A stretch of 64,000 nucleotides of DNA from Diploptera punctata (Eukaryota > Arthropoda > Insecta > Blattodea > Blaberidae). The notes under the pieces are model-generated. The model was given only the letters and a program-made list of their open reading frames with translations, was not told the origin of the DNA and did no database searches. The DNA is taken from assembly GCA_030220185.1 (NCBI GenBank), contig JASPKZ010001596.1, positions 496,001-560,000 on the forward strand, given 5' to 3'. Both the position numbers and the translations under genes were made by a program. The first letter of the stretch is position 1. Each line of letters opens with the position of its first letter. Below, piece after piece: positions 43,613 through 52,798 of this stretch.

Positions 43613-44464
43613 AAACAAGAAAAGAAACTCGCTACATATGCTCTTTTGCCCTGTGCCTTTACATAAAGGGAAATGTTTATAACGCTATCAAACCCTCAAT
43701 TTCTACTAGAAGGTCTGATGAGAACACTGATAAAGATTTACTTAGGCAATATTGTTATTGACTGTAAATATATTGATGTAAAAATCACACTGTGCTAGCG
43801 CGGTTTAAAATTTAAAAGTCCACGCTACTGACAGAAATGTCCGGTCCAGCAGCGGTGGATGGAACGCACAGCAGTCGGTCACCAATGTGTTAACACAGAA
43901 CTGCAGTATCAGGAAACATCATTCCCATCCTCATCTGTTGTCACAACTGTTAATTCTTCATTATGCCAGTCATTTTCTAAACTGCCATCTGGTGTTGATT
44001 TGAAGAACTGTGTAATCAAATTTTGTTCATCCCAAAACTCAAAATTCATGGTTCTAATATGGTTTTTTTGAATGTATATCTTTTCCCAAACTGTTAATTC
44101 CAAAAGTTTAGATACAGTTTCAAAAGTTTTCTAAAAACATTTATCTAAACCTTTGGAATTAACAGTTTGGAAAAAGATATACCTTAAAAAAAAACATATT
44201 AGAACCATGGATTTTGAGTTTCCGGATGAACCAAATTTGATTACAAAGTTCTTCAAATCAATACCAGATGGCTGTTTAGAAAATGACCAGCATAATGAAG
44301 AATCGAGTCGTGACAACAGCTGAGGATGGGAATAATGATTCCCAATACCGCGGTTCTGTGTAAGTAACATAGATGTATGAGGTAAGAAGAAGTCACGATT
44401 CATTTGTTTTTCATTAAGAAAACCTCATAATGTAAAAATTCTCAACTTTATTATATGAATTTAA

Positions 44465-44600
44465 CAAATCAAATATTTCCCCGGCTATTTCAAAATTCTT
44501 ATTTTGTCTTGGTATTTTTTAATGTAGATGAGAGAGAATATAAAAATTTGAGGTGAGATATAAAATCTGATCCATTTACTTATTAAATTCACTTTCATGT
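44465..44600 (+). mobile_element. PLE end remnant
   Basis: ctatttcaaaattcttattt and aatttgaggtgagatataaa resemble a decayed sense arm. It lies about 90 bp below the 44690 exon edge. Confidence 0.45.
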
Positions 44601-44689
44601 CTGTAAAAATTGACACTCTCCCAGTCCACATTAAGTCCAGTATAGAGTATTCTATTGTATTGTAAGTTCCATGTTAAAAAAACACTTAC

Positions 44690-44757
44690 CCTAGCTGTAG
44701 TAATACCACTGATGTCAGGATATTCATCCACACCATGGTCTCCTGTGTGTGCACTCG
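44690..44757 (-). CDS. alpha-Cat: alpha-catenin, small linker exon (68 nt)
   Basis: With the split serine from the previous exon it reads SSAHTGDHGVDEYPDISGIT followed by TAR, and leaves in phase 0. This matches the arthropod-type linker of alpha-catenin leading into the actin-binding domain. The donor GTAAGT is strong; the acceptor is TAG after a T-rich run. The downstream intron (39623-44689, 5.1 kb) holds a four-deep transposon stack. Confidence 0.92.
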
Positions 44758-44859
44758 CTAAAAAACAAAAATTCAACATTAATTAAATAATTTTGTAGCA
44801 AATCTACAGATTTATATTTTTTTATTTTAAATTTGTCACTTATATTCAATGAATCAGAC

Positions 44860-45122
44860 ATAGAAAAAATAGACTAAAATGGTTTGGACATTTAAAAAGA
44901 ATGGAAAAGGAAAGATTGTTATATCTCAAGATACAAGGAAAACGACCGCGAGGTAGACTACGAGAAACATGGATTAATCAAGTGAAGAGAAGTTTACAAG
45001 AAAGAGGATATGATGGGAAGAACTAAAAAGAAGGAAAGCATGGGAAAATAGAGATGGTTGGAGGCATATTTGGAATCGACCTTCTGAAAGTTCAACCCAA
45101 TAAGAGGATGATGATGATTGAA
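44860..45122 (+). mobile_element. LINE fragment, family L5
   Basis: RLKWFGHLKRMEKERLLYLK and GKRPRGRLRETWINQVKRSL: typical post-RT text of insect non-LTR elements. Ends gaggatgatgatgat. Confidence 0.75.
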
Positions 45123-45295
45123 CGACAAATTAATATTTTGATGTTATATTTTTAAATTAACACTTTCCAGAATTGGACATAGTTTTAGGCTCATAAAAGG
45201 ACCTTAATGGTTAATCAGGAAACCGGTGAAGCTATTTCAGGTCCAGGAAACCATTAGTGGATTTTTCAAGTTGCTTTCAAGAGACAAAGAGATAA

Positions 45296-45762
45296 GACAG
45301 TCATCAGATATATAAAATAAATATCCTCAACTCATATCCAATTCAGGGTAGGGTCGAGGAATGAGATAAGATGAAGCCCCTATATTTATTGAGGTCAGTG
45401 AACAACAAGGGTACCAGATATATAAAATATATATCCTCAACTCATCCAACTTAGGGTAGGGTCAAGGAATGAGATAAGATGAAGCCCCTATATTTATTGA
45501 GGTCAGTGAACAACAAGGGTACCAGCCAACCACTCCTGATGACCTGTCACAGGGGCAGATGAATGAAATGAAACAAAATGGATGAGATGAGTATGGAATA
45601 AAATTTGTGGCAGGGAAAATTGGGAGAAACCCCAAGAAAACCTGCCCATGCGCCGTTTCATCGACCATAAAACCTACATGGAGTAACCAAGACTCGATCT
45701 AGGACCCCCAGCTATGAGAGGCGAGCATCTAACCACTTGCACCAAGGAGCCACCCTTATCAG
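45296..45762 (-). repeat. S3 SINE with tandemly duplicated 3' end
   Basis: A unit of about 115 bp (agatatataaaat... to gtgaacaacaagggtacc) occurs twice in tandem, 45301-45415 and 45416-45529. The rest of S3 follows, with the antisense head at 45690-45755 (gactcgatctaggaccccca, gcgagcatctaaccactt). Confidence 0.8.
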
Positions 45763-45774
45763 ATATATATATAT

Positions 45775-45905
45775 AAGAAATTTAAAATAAGAATACACCA
45801 AACAATTATCAAGCCTGTTGTAGTATTGTAGTAAATGGTAGTGAATTTTGGAGCACATTAGAAAGATCCGCCCCCACCTGAGAAAGAAATATCTTAGGGA
45901 AAATT
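45775..45905 (+). mobile_element. LINE fragment
   Basis: Broken reading including a TIIKPVVV segment and an LRKIYSPT-like piece, typical of the post-RT region. Confidence 0.5.
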
Positions 45906-45909
45906 TATA

Positions 45910-46860
45910 GCCCAACTAAACATAAAAGTTCCTGGAGAATAAAGAACAAACCAGGAAATGTACAACTTATAAAAAATACTTCTATACCCCATATAAGAGA
46001 AAATGAATACCTTTATCAGCCTAATAAACAGAATGTTAAAGCTACCATTAAATAAAACAAATTACAATTAAGAATTAAATTATATAAAATTTCTAGGAAC
46101 AGAAAATGGATACAAAGAAGAAATGATCAACAAATTGGTCAGAAAACAAAAAAGAAGAAACAATTTAACAAATATAACAAAACTATAAAAAGAAGACAAT
46201 ATAAATACAAATAACTGAATCACACTCACTTATACAGGAAATGAAACGGTTAAATAAGCTAATTCCATCAAGAAACAAGACAAAAGCATAAAAATTGCCT
46301 TTAAAACTAACAATAAACTTAACAAAATCATATCAAACAAAATTGAAGTAACCAATAAATATGAAAATAAAGTAATAATTGAGTTTGTATTTTTTTAACA
46401 AAAAAATACAAACTCAATTATTAAATTAAACGTCATAATGTTACTTCCTAATGATTTTAAAATGAAAATGAAGGCTTTTTAAACTCAGGTGCAATAATTG
46501 TGACAAATTTTACATTAGTAAAACTACAAGAAATTTTAACTTAAGATACACTGAACATTTTTAAAAATTTATTAATCACGAAGAAAAATCAAGCTTTGCC
46601 AAACACATACTAGAAACAGGCCATCAGTACGACAAAATCAATAATACCACATCAAATTACACAGAGAGAATAACAACTACAGAATTAGCATCCTAGAGGA
46701 CATAGAAATTAAAAAAAAAGCAGAGAACATAGATATGCTGAACGAAAACACACCCACAGATCTGAACCCATTATACAACTTGTACACCATCCTCAATACC
46801 AAATGGAATGCAGAAGATGGCCTTTAATTACTTCACGAAGTTTCTTAAACAGAAATTTAA
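45910..46860 (+). mobile_element. PLE type 2 fragment with GIY-YIG region
   Basis: Frame-broken PLE C-terminal half: the basic linker (LVRKQKRRNNLTNITK), then CNNCDKFYISKTTRNFNLRY with TEHFKKFINHEEKSSFAKHI, a GIY-YIG domain in which the expected YIG reads YIS, and the C-terminus NIDMLNENTPTDLNPLYNLY to a TAA near 46828. Distinct from the family at 41862. Interrupted by a 93-bp PLE (46369-46461). Confidence 0.8.
46369..46461. mobile_element. minimal fold-back PLE derivative, 93 bp
   Basis: A perfect stem of about 23 bp (aataattgagtttgtatttt and complement) with a 3-base loop, followed by the PLE 3' extension (acgtcataatgttacttcct). atgaaaat flanks at 46361-46368 and 46462-46469. Smallest member here. 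Confidence 0.8.
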
Positions 46861-46869
46861 CTTGTTCTC

Positions 46870-47548
46870 CTAATGTCCCTGGAAGATGATCAACAATCAG
46901 TATATAACATACAAATAGTAGTAGACAAATACTTTATGAATATATCCATTGAGAAAACTAAAATAATGGCTTTTTTGGGAAAAGAGTCAGTACAAAGTAA
47001 AATTTGTCTTCATGGTAAAATTCTAGAAAGAGTCAATTTATTTAATTATCTTGATTACACAATGTTTTTTCAAGAATAATTAGATATTCATGGAAAATTG
47101 TCAACTTTAATACATCCATTGGAATTATAAACAGGGTAATGAAACCATCTCTAGTTCAAAAATACACACGTCTTTGTCTATATAAAATTCTGGCTACACC
47201 AATTTTATGTTATGGCAGTGAAGTGTGGACCTTGCAAACAACAGACGAGAGGAGGATTACCTCCAGTGAAATTAAGTTCATCCACCGAACAGCAGGCTAT
47301 ACGAAGAGGGATATGAAAAGAAATTCCAATATCCTTCAGGAACTCAACACAGACCTGATCCTTGACCATATCCATAACTATCAAGAAAATTGGACACATG
47401 TTAATAGAATGCCCAGATGAAGAATCCCGAAGGCGATCCTAAAGTATATCCCACATGGAAATTGATCATTGGGACGACCCATGAAAAGTTGGAAGGAAAA
47501 CTTCAGTAGATCGTAACAGTAATTTGAGGACTGTAATCTGTCAGGATG
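46870..47548 (+). mobile_element. LINE fragment, family L3
   Basis: IEKTKIMAFLGKESVQSKIC, then KPSLVQKYTRLCLYKILATP and YGSEVWTLQTTDERRITSSE, continuing to an HNYQENWTHVNRMP segment: the region following RT motif C. One frameshift around 47080. Tail gataatgatgat. Confidence 0.75.
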
Positions 47549-47559
47549 ATAATGATGAT

Positions 47560-47825
47560 AAAAGATGACAGATGAATTTAATGGTTGCTCCATGTCTGCA
47601 GAATGATACACATTTATCCAGAATGATACTAAAGCCAAACTAGATGCTAAGAAGAAAATTGGCAGATCTAGGTTACAATGAATGTAGAGATAGATTTGTG
47701 AAAAATAGATGAAAGGAAATGGAAAACAAGAGTCACTAACCAAAGTGAATGGATGGTTGTCAAAAGGGAGGCTAAGATCAAATAAAAAGGAGCATCATGC
47801 CAATAATAATGATGATTACTTATTA
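47560..47825 (+). mobile_element. LINE 3' fragment, unassigned
   Basis: Broken text (KLADLGYNECRDRFVKN) ending with aataataatgatgatt. Family uncertain. Confidence 0.4.
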
Positions 47826-47862
47826 TAGGAATTCACAGCACCTAAATGATGATGATACTTAC

Positions 47863-47932
47863 ATTTGCTTCTTGTTTCAATGGTGTAATGTTCATCGAAC
47901 TCAACATCTTCTGGATCAAGTTCTTCGTCCGT
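47863..47932 (-). CDS. alpha-Cat: alpha-catenin, small acidic linker exon (70 nt)
   Basis: Encodes TDEELDPEDVEFDEHYTIET plus RSK and one base of a split serine codon. This is the acidic, probably flexible linker between the M region and the actin-binding domain. Acceptor CAG and donor GTAAGT are good. The exon is short and sits inside a very repeat-rich interval. A Penelope-derived arm (about 47955-48055) begins some 25 bp upstream of its acceptor, so the branch point may lie in, or be next to, transposon sequence. Confidence 0.93.
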
Positions 47933-47949
47933 CTGAAGAGACAAAACAT

Positions 47950-48055
47950 ACCAAACATTAACACACCATGGAAGCCGTGACTGGCCGGTATCAAAGAAAT
48001 TTGAAATCATATGAGGTGAGTCGATAAAAATATGTTCTCCACTCACTATTAATTA
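47950..48055 (+). mobile_element. PLE sense arm next to an alpha-catenin exon
   Basis: tggccggtatcaaagaaatt then gaaatcatatgaggtgagtc and the end aatatgttctccactcacta. Same subfamily as 32289. Begins about 20-30 bp upstream of the acceptor of the 47863-47932 exon. Confidence 0.8.
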
Positions 48056-48074
48056 ACACACATATTTGAAAATA

Positions 48075-48640
48075 CACCGTGTCCCATTCAAACTTATATT
48101 TTAAATAAACTACTCCTTGAAATAGTTAAATTAATTCTTTTAATTTCTAGTTTATTTACTAGATTTATCCCTCCCACATTTTAATTAATCATAACTCTCA
48201 AAGTATGTGGAATTATGAAATGAGGTTGGTTTTAAAAGAAGGAGAAACTCAAAGAATTTTTGTTTTCATTGTTGCAGTTAATTCATCTGTTGCATGTTGG
48301 ACAATGACATAAAACAGAATGGCGACTCCTCAACTGTTTTCTGGTAAGTAAAAGACCGTGTGTTTGCAACTCCAGTACAAGATCTTCATGATTTACGAAC
48401 CCGTATCCTTGACACAATTGCAACAGTACCAATGGACATGTTGGACAGAACGTGGCACAAAATCGAAAATAGACTCGATATTGTTTGTGCCACTAATGGT
48501 ACACATATAGAGGTTTTAGTGTGTGGCAATGAAAATTCTTTGAGTTTCTGTTTCATTTAATACTGGCCTCATTTCATAATTCTGCATACTTTGTTAGTTA
48601 TGATTAATTAAAATGTGGGAGATTTGAATGGGACACCCTG
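48075..48640 (+). mobile_element. mariner-like element, 566 bp, TA-flanked
   Basis: Left end caccgtgtcccattcaaact, right end the complement of tacagggtgtcccattcaaa. Inverted similarity extends beyond 100 bp each side (acattttaattaatcataac). The plus strand at 48360-48520 reads PVQDLHDLRTRILDTIATVP and RTWHKIENRLDIVCATNGTH, the C-terminus of a DUF4817-type mariner-like transposase. The internal deletion leaves only this C-terminal part: non-autonomous. Confidence 0.85.
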
Positions 48641-48644
48641 TACA

Positions 48645-49460
48645 ATAGGATATAACATTACAAGGTTTTACTTAATAAATAAGTTTGGTTTGTATTACTT
48701 ACTTATATTAGGAATTCTCACTATGAGGTATATTCATTAAGGTAGAATTTTTTATCACTCACCTCATATTGTTCTTCTTATTTGACTATAAACTAGTTTC
48801 GGAACATAGTTTCTGTTCCATCCTCAGTATCGTCACGACCGTTGTTCTGTCGTCTTGAAGAGCTGTCCTTCGCTCCTTCCATTGGCTGACTGAAAAACCT
48901 CGAAACCAGGTCAATTCTCGAATGACCTGGTTTCGAGGTTTTTCAGTCAGCCAATGGAAGGAGCGAAGGACAGCTCTTCAAGACGACAGAACAACGGTCG
49001 TGACAATACTGAGGATGGAACAGAAACTATGTTCCGAAACTAGTTTAGAGTCAAATAAGAAGAACAATATGAGGTGAGTGATAAAAAATTCTACCTTATT
49101 GATCTGTATTATTCATACCTCATATAGTTGTTTCTATTAGACATATGTTTCAAGGCATATTTACCCCATCTTCAGCTGATATAGACTGATTTTTTCCCAA
49201 GTTGTCGGCCTTGGATCTCGGCTTCTGCTCCCTCTTTCAGTGATCCAAAGAACTTGCTAATTTTGAAATTCTCGGGGAGAGGAACCTACTTAGCAAATTC
49301 TTTGAACCACAGAAAGAGGGAGCAAAAGTCAAGATCCAGGACCGACACCTTGAGAAAAATCAGTCTATACCAGCTGAAGATGGGGGCAAACATGCCTCGA
49401 AACATATGTCTAATAGAAACAACTATATGAGGTAAGAATAATACAGACCAAATTATTATT
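48645..49460. mobile_element. fold-back PLE derivative with another PLE nested
   Basis: Left part 48648-48697 and 49105-49240, right arm about 49270-49450. tttcaaggcatatttacccc pairs with its near-complement (gggggcaaacatgcctcgaa). Same subfamily as 62838-63828. The nested copy is 48698-49104. Confidence 0.8.
48698..49104. mobile_element. near-perfect fold-back PLE derivative, 407 bp
   Basis: Arms of about 175 bp with a loop under 10 bp at about 48913-48921 (aaacctcgaaaccaggtcaa against complement). Left end shows the antisense extension (ggaattctcactatgaggta). tgtatta flanks at 48691-48697 and 49105-49111. Confidence 0.88.
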
Positions 49461-49467
49461 AATACTG

Positions 49468-50105
49468 TTTATTTTTTATTATTTCACTCACCTCATACTT
49501 CATAATTCATAGCAGACCCTGGGTTTCTTCACATCTTTTGTGACATTCTCAATGCTGCGTCACGTTCACAACTGACGTCCAACGGCCTTCTATCCTGCAG
49601 ACTGACCTCCGCGCCATCTGGTGGCCGACCGAAGAATTTCCAAATCAGTCCTCTTTCTTTATAACCGGGTATTTCAAAATTCATAGTTGTATTTTCATTC
49701 TTGCTATGTAAATTTTTTCCCAAATTGTGAGTTCCTTGGTCAGAAAAACATAGAATAGAAACCAAAACAAAATTACTTAAACAATTGGAAAAACCCAAGG
49801 AACTCACAATTTGGGAAAAAATTTACATATGCAAGAATGAAAATACAACTATGAATTTTGAAATACCCGGTTATAAAGAAAGAGGACTGATTTGGAAATT
49901 CTTCGGTCGGCCACCAGATGGCGCGGAGGTCAGTCTGCAGGATAGAAGGCCGTTGGACGTCAGTTGTGAACGTGACGCAGCATTGAGAATGTCACAAAAG
50001 ATGTGAAGAAACCCAGGGTCTGCTATGAATTATGAAGTATGAGGTGAGTGAAATAATAAAAAATAAACAATATTAAAAAACCTCATAGTGTTATTTCCTA
50101 CCTAC
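49468..50105. mobile_element. young fold-back PLE, arms about 270 bp, nearly identical
   Basis: The same 73-residue peptide ending (MNFEIPGYKERGLIWKFFGR, then SLQDRRPLDVSCERDAALRM) is readable on the minus strand (49529-49807) and the plus strand (49785-50006). The 56-bp loop continues the sense frame upstream (EKHRIETKTKLLKQLEKP). Arms differ at only a few positions. Extension aacctcatagtgttatttcc at the right end. Confidence 0.92.
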
Positions 50106-50284
50106 ATAACTTAATATTATTAATACACCTAACTTTTCTACTATATATTTTAAAAGTATCTACAACAATGGATTTGTACAACTAAAGAGAAAAATTTATA
50201 TTTGAAGTAAAAAATATAATAAGTTTTATTTTTATTTAATTAACATAAACATGGATTTTCATCAAGTAAATGCCAAATCAATTG

Positions 50285-50755
50285 TTGCTGAAAAATATAT
50301 GCCTAGACTGTGTTTTGAACCTAGGACCTTTAGAGCTTTATACCTTTAGTGTATATGGAATCCATAGTAATTCTGCCCGAGGGCAGGCCTTTCAATTAAA
50401 TCATAGCATGTTCATACTATGCTTTGCAACTTTACTAGGGAATTATGTGTGGTAGCTTCCCACTGCTTTTCACACCGGTGAAGGATGATGATGATGATGG
50501 TCAGATGATTTTCGGGGACCGTTGGACCCTAAGCTTCCTGACATTTGTCTTACAGGTGAGGAAAAACCCTGAAAAAATAAGCTCACCCAGGAACCTGTCC
50601 CAACCGAGAAACGAACCCGGGCCCGCTGCGTGACAAGGCAGCATGCTATCTCGAGACCACAGCAGTGGATTTTAGGTATATATTTATCTTAAAATATAAT
50701 TTGTCTTTGAGTGAGAAGTGTTAAAATTTATAATAAAAACATTAAAAGAAGCTGT
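50285..50755. repeat. S5-type SINE (-) split by S6 SINE (-)
   Basis: S5-type pieces: 50290-50365 (ctgtgttttgaacctaggac) and 50670-50755 (tatcttaaaatataatttgt tail). S6 at about 50370-50668 (gagaaacgaacccgggcccg, gacaaggcagcatgctatct). Confidence 0.7.
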
Positions 50756-51278
50756 TTTAGCTTTTCTTCATCAGCTTTCCTTAATGTTCATGCCTCATTG
50801 GTGGTCGAACCCAAACCAAACTGTAATTGAAGTAGAAACAAAGTGTGCAAGTGCAAATTTTGCAGTATTGAGAAAAACAGGTTTAAAGTAGAAGTTATAT
50901 AAGAAAAACATAGATAATTGAATATTATAACAATCATTCTATATCTAATCCTAACACATACACTTACATGTTATATCCTTTTGCCACTAAATAAAATTAT
51001 GCTTTAAGAATGTAATTATGCTCCAAACTCGATTAAAAAAATCACTTATATCCCTTCGCTTCTAACTCACTAACTAACTCATTGGCACTATCAAACCCTT
51101 AGGTCCATGGCTGCACGGACATAAACTCTCCATACATCCCTATCCTGAGCTAATGTTTTCCAATCATTCCCTGTATAATCTACTTCCCTCAAATCATGGT
51201 TAATTCTCCCACCTCATTCTTGGTCTATCAACTGGGTGTTTTCCCTCTAGTTTTCCTTCAAGAAGCTTCCATGCACAT

Positions 51279-51370
51279 CAATGGTAAAGAGAAAAATTGC
51301 ATTTAATTGTGTTCATTAATTTATTTATTTCTATCATAGTAATAGCTTCAGCTTCTCAATATTAATTTAA
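51279..51370 (+). mobile_element. 92-bp S7 tail insertion with 12-bp target duplication
   Basis: Sequence atggtaaagagaaaaattgc to agcttctcaatattaattta matches the S7 tail (inverted at 60036-60130). ttccatgcacat flanks exactly at 51267-51278 and 51371-51382 within the L1 LINE. Confidence 0.88.
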
Positions 51371-51786
51371 TTCCATGCACATATTTCATTTCCCTATTCA
51401 TGCCAAATGTCCTGCCCATTGCAGTCTATGACACTTAACTGTTCTTATTATATCTGGTTTCCTATAAATGCCATTTAGTTCAGTGTTATGTAGTCTTCTC
51501 CATTCACCTTCCTGTTCATCTCTCTTTGGTCCAAAAATGTTCCTAAGAACTTTATTCTCAAATACTTGTAATCTCCTTTCCTCCCTTAAAGTAAGAGTCC
51601 ATGTTTCACATCCATAAAATATAACTGGTAGAATAACAGTTTTATATATTTTCAGTTTAACATTTTTTGAAAGGAGTTGGGACAACAAGAGTCCCTATAA
51701 TGCATAATAGCATGCATTTCCAGAATTGAGCCTATATTTAATTTCTTTGTGCATCTCATTCAAATTTGTGATTATTGTTCCTAGGT

Positions 51787-52053
51787 TTAACTTTTATAGG
51801 AATTAATCACTATGAGGTTTAATTTATGGTGAAATTAAATGTTTCTTACATCTCTTCATATATATTTTCTAAGCTGATCGCGATTTCGAGACTATAACTG
51901 TCTCATCATCAGAACTTCTTCTTCTTCCCTTTCTTCCGATCAACATAACACCAGTCGCCAACAAAGTTCTGATGATGAGACAGTTATAGTCTCGAAATCG
52001 CGATCAACTTAGAAAATATATATGAGGAGAGGTAAGAAACATTTAATTTCACC
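51787..52053. mobile_element. fold-back PLE derivative, 267 bp, 13-bp target duplication
   Basis: Left end ttaacttttataggaattaa, arms pairing tatattttctaagctgatcg and gcgatttcgagactataact with complements, right end catttaatttcacc. attgttcctaggt flanks at 51774-51786 and 52054-52066. Same end points as 7146-7656. Confidence 0.92.
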
Positions 52054-52314
52054 ATTGTTCCTAGGTATTTGAATTCAGCCACTTCTTCAAAATTTTCCTC
52101 ATTTGACATTAGTTGTCCATTTCCATTATATTATGTATTTCCATGTGTGACCATATATTTAGTTTTATTAATATTTACTTCCAGTCCCAATTTCTTAGTG
52201 TTACTCAAAGGACGTGCATGTTGGCCCTTAGTATCTCCTTGCTATTACCCAATAGTACTATATTATCAGTATAAACTAACTTTGCTTCTAACTGTCTCAA
52301 TTAATTAATTACTA

Positions 52315-52530
52315 AAAAATTATGGAGTTGTGGCCCCAAGTTTAAAGGTAGTATGACTGCTAGAACTATTTATTTTTATTTGATAGCAATTTCATTAGAA
52401 TCCATTGGTCTTTTTTGAGTGATTCTCCTTGTAAGGACTTTTCTTAAAAAATGTAACTAACCTTTCGCCCCTGCCAGACAATGCACCTCCTCATGAATAA
52501 AAAGAACACTAAAATAAATTTAAAAGTTAA
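52315..52530. other. no feature recognised
   Basis: Short intron stretch beside the exon at 52536. Confidence 0.4.
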
Positions 52531-52535
52531 CTTAC

Positions 52536-52687
52536 TCGATTCATAAGAACTGCTCGTCTAATTTCTCTAACACCGTCATAAACCAGTCTCGATGCATCAA
52601 TAAATTCGTTCTCATCCACATCTTTTGGTGGGTTGGAAGACAAAGCATCAACTGCCACTTCTACTCGCTGTGCAAAATTTGGCATCA
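52536..52687 (-). CDS. alpha-Cat: alpha-catenin, exon at end of M region
   Basis: Encodes MPNFAQRVEVAVDALSSNPP, then DENEFIDASRLVYDGVREIR and ends RAVLMNR. The first valine codon is split with the previous exon (G|TG). 152 nt, leaving in phase 0 with donor GTAAG. The DENEFIDASRLVYDG motif is a hallmark of alpha-catenins. This exon closes the M bundle before the flexible linker. Part of the intron sequence just upstream of its acceptor is repeated about 500 bp away in a duplicated Tigger-like transposon region (52800-53310 and 53310-54185). Confidence 0.96.
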
Positions 52688-52798
52688 CTAAAACACAATG
52701 TATGATAGTAAACATCAAATCAGCAGTACCAACCCTAAATATTGAAATAACACTAGTTAACATCAAAATAGCTTTAGATGGATCTGTGAGAGAGAGCT

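Larger units (their letters stand above)
40693..43889 (+). mobile_element. piggyBac-like transposon with TTAA duplication
   Basis: Terminal repeats start cacattggtgacggg at 40693 and end with the complement ggtcaccaatgtg at 43889. TTAA flanks both ends (40689-40692 and 43890-43893), the signature target of piggyBac. Transposase remnants are inside. Two later insertions: a fold-back PLE (41409-41654) and the coding PLE (41862-43612). Confidence 0.9.
40641..44460. mobile_element. fold-back PLE split by a piggyBac-like element
   Basis: Left arm 40641-40692 and 43890-44110, right arm 44130-44445. The text tgttatttaacacagaactg on the left arm, after removing the insertion, pairs with cggttctgtgtaagtaacat on the right arm. 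The sense arm carries the NFEF and LITQFFKSTPDGS-type PLE C-terminal motif. Confidence 0.85.
51061..52310 (-). mobile_element. LINE L1 copy with two nested insertions
   Basis: The 3' end is at the left (actcactaactaactcattg tail). Frame 51398-51688 reads LLSKNVKLKIYKTVILPVIF and YGCETWTLTLREERRLQVFE. 52067-52300 covers the segment just after the YADD region. Broken by a SINE piece (51279-51370) and a PLE (51787-52053), plus stops. Confidence 0.85.

Noticed and set aside
49529..49807. A 92-codon minus-strand protein and its plus-strand twin at 49785-50006
   Set aside because: Not genes: both are arms of one fold-back PLE.
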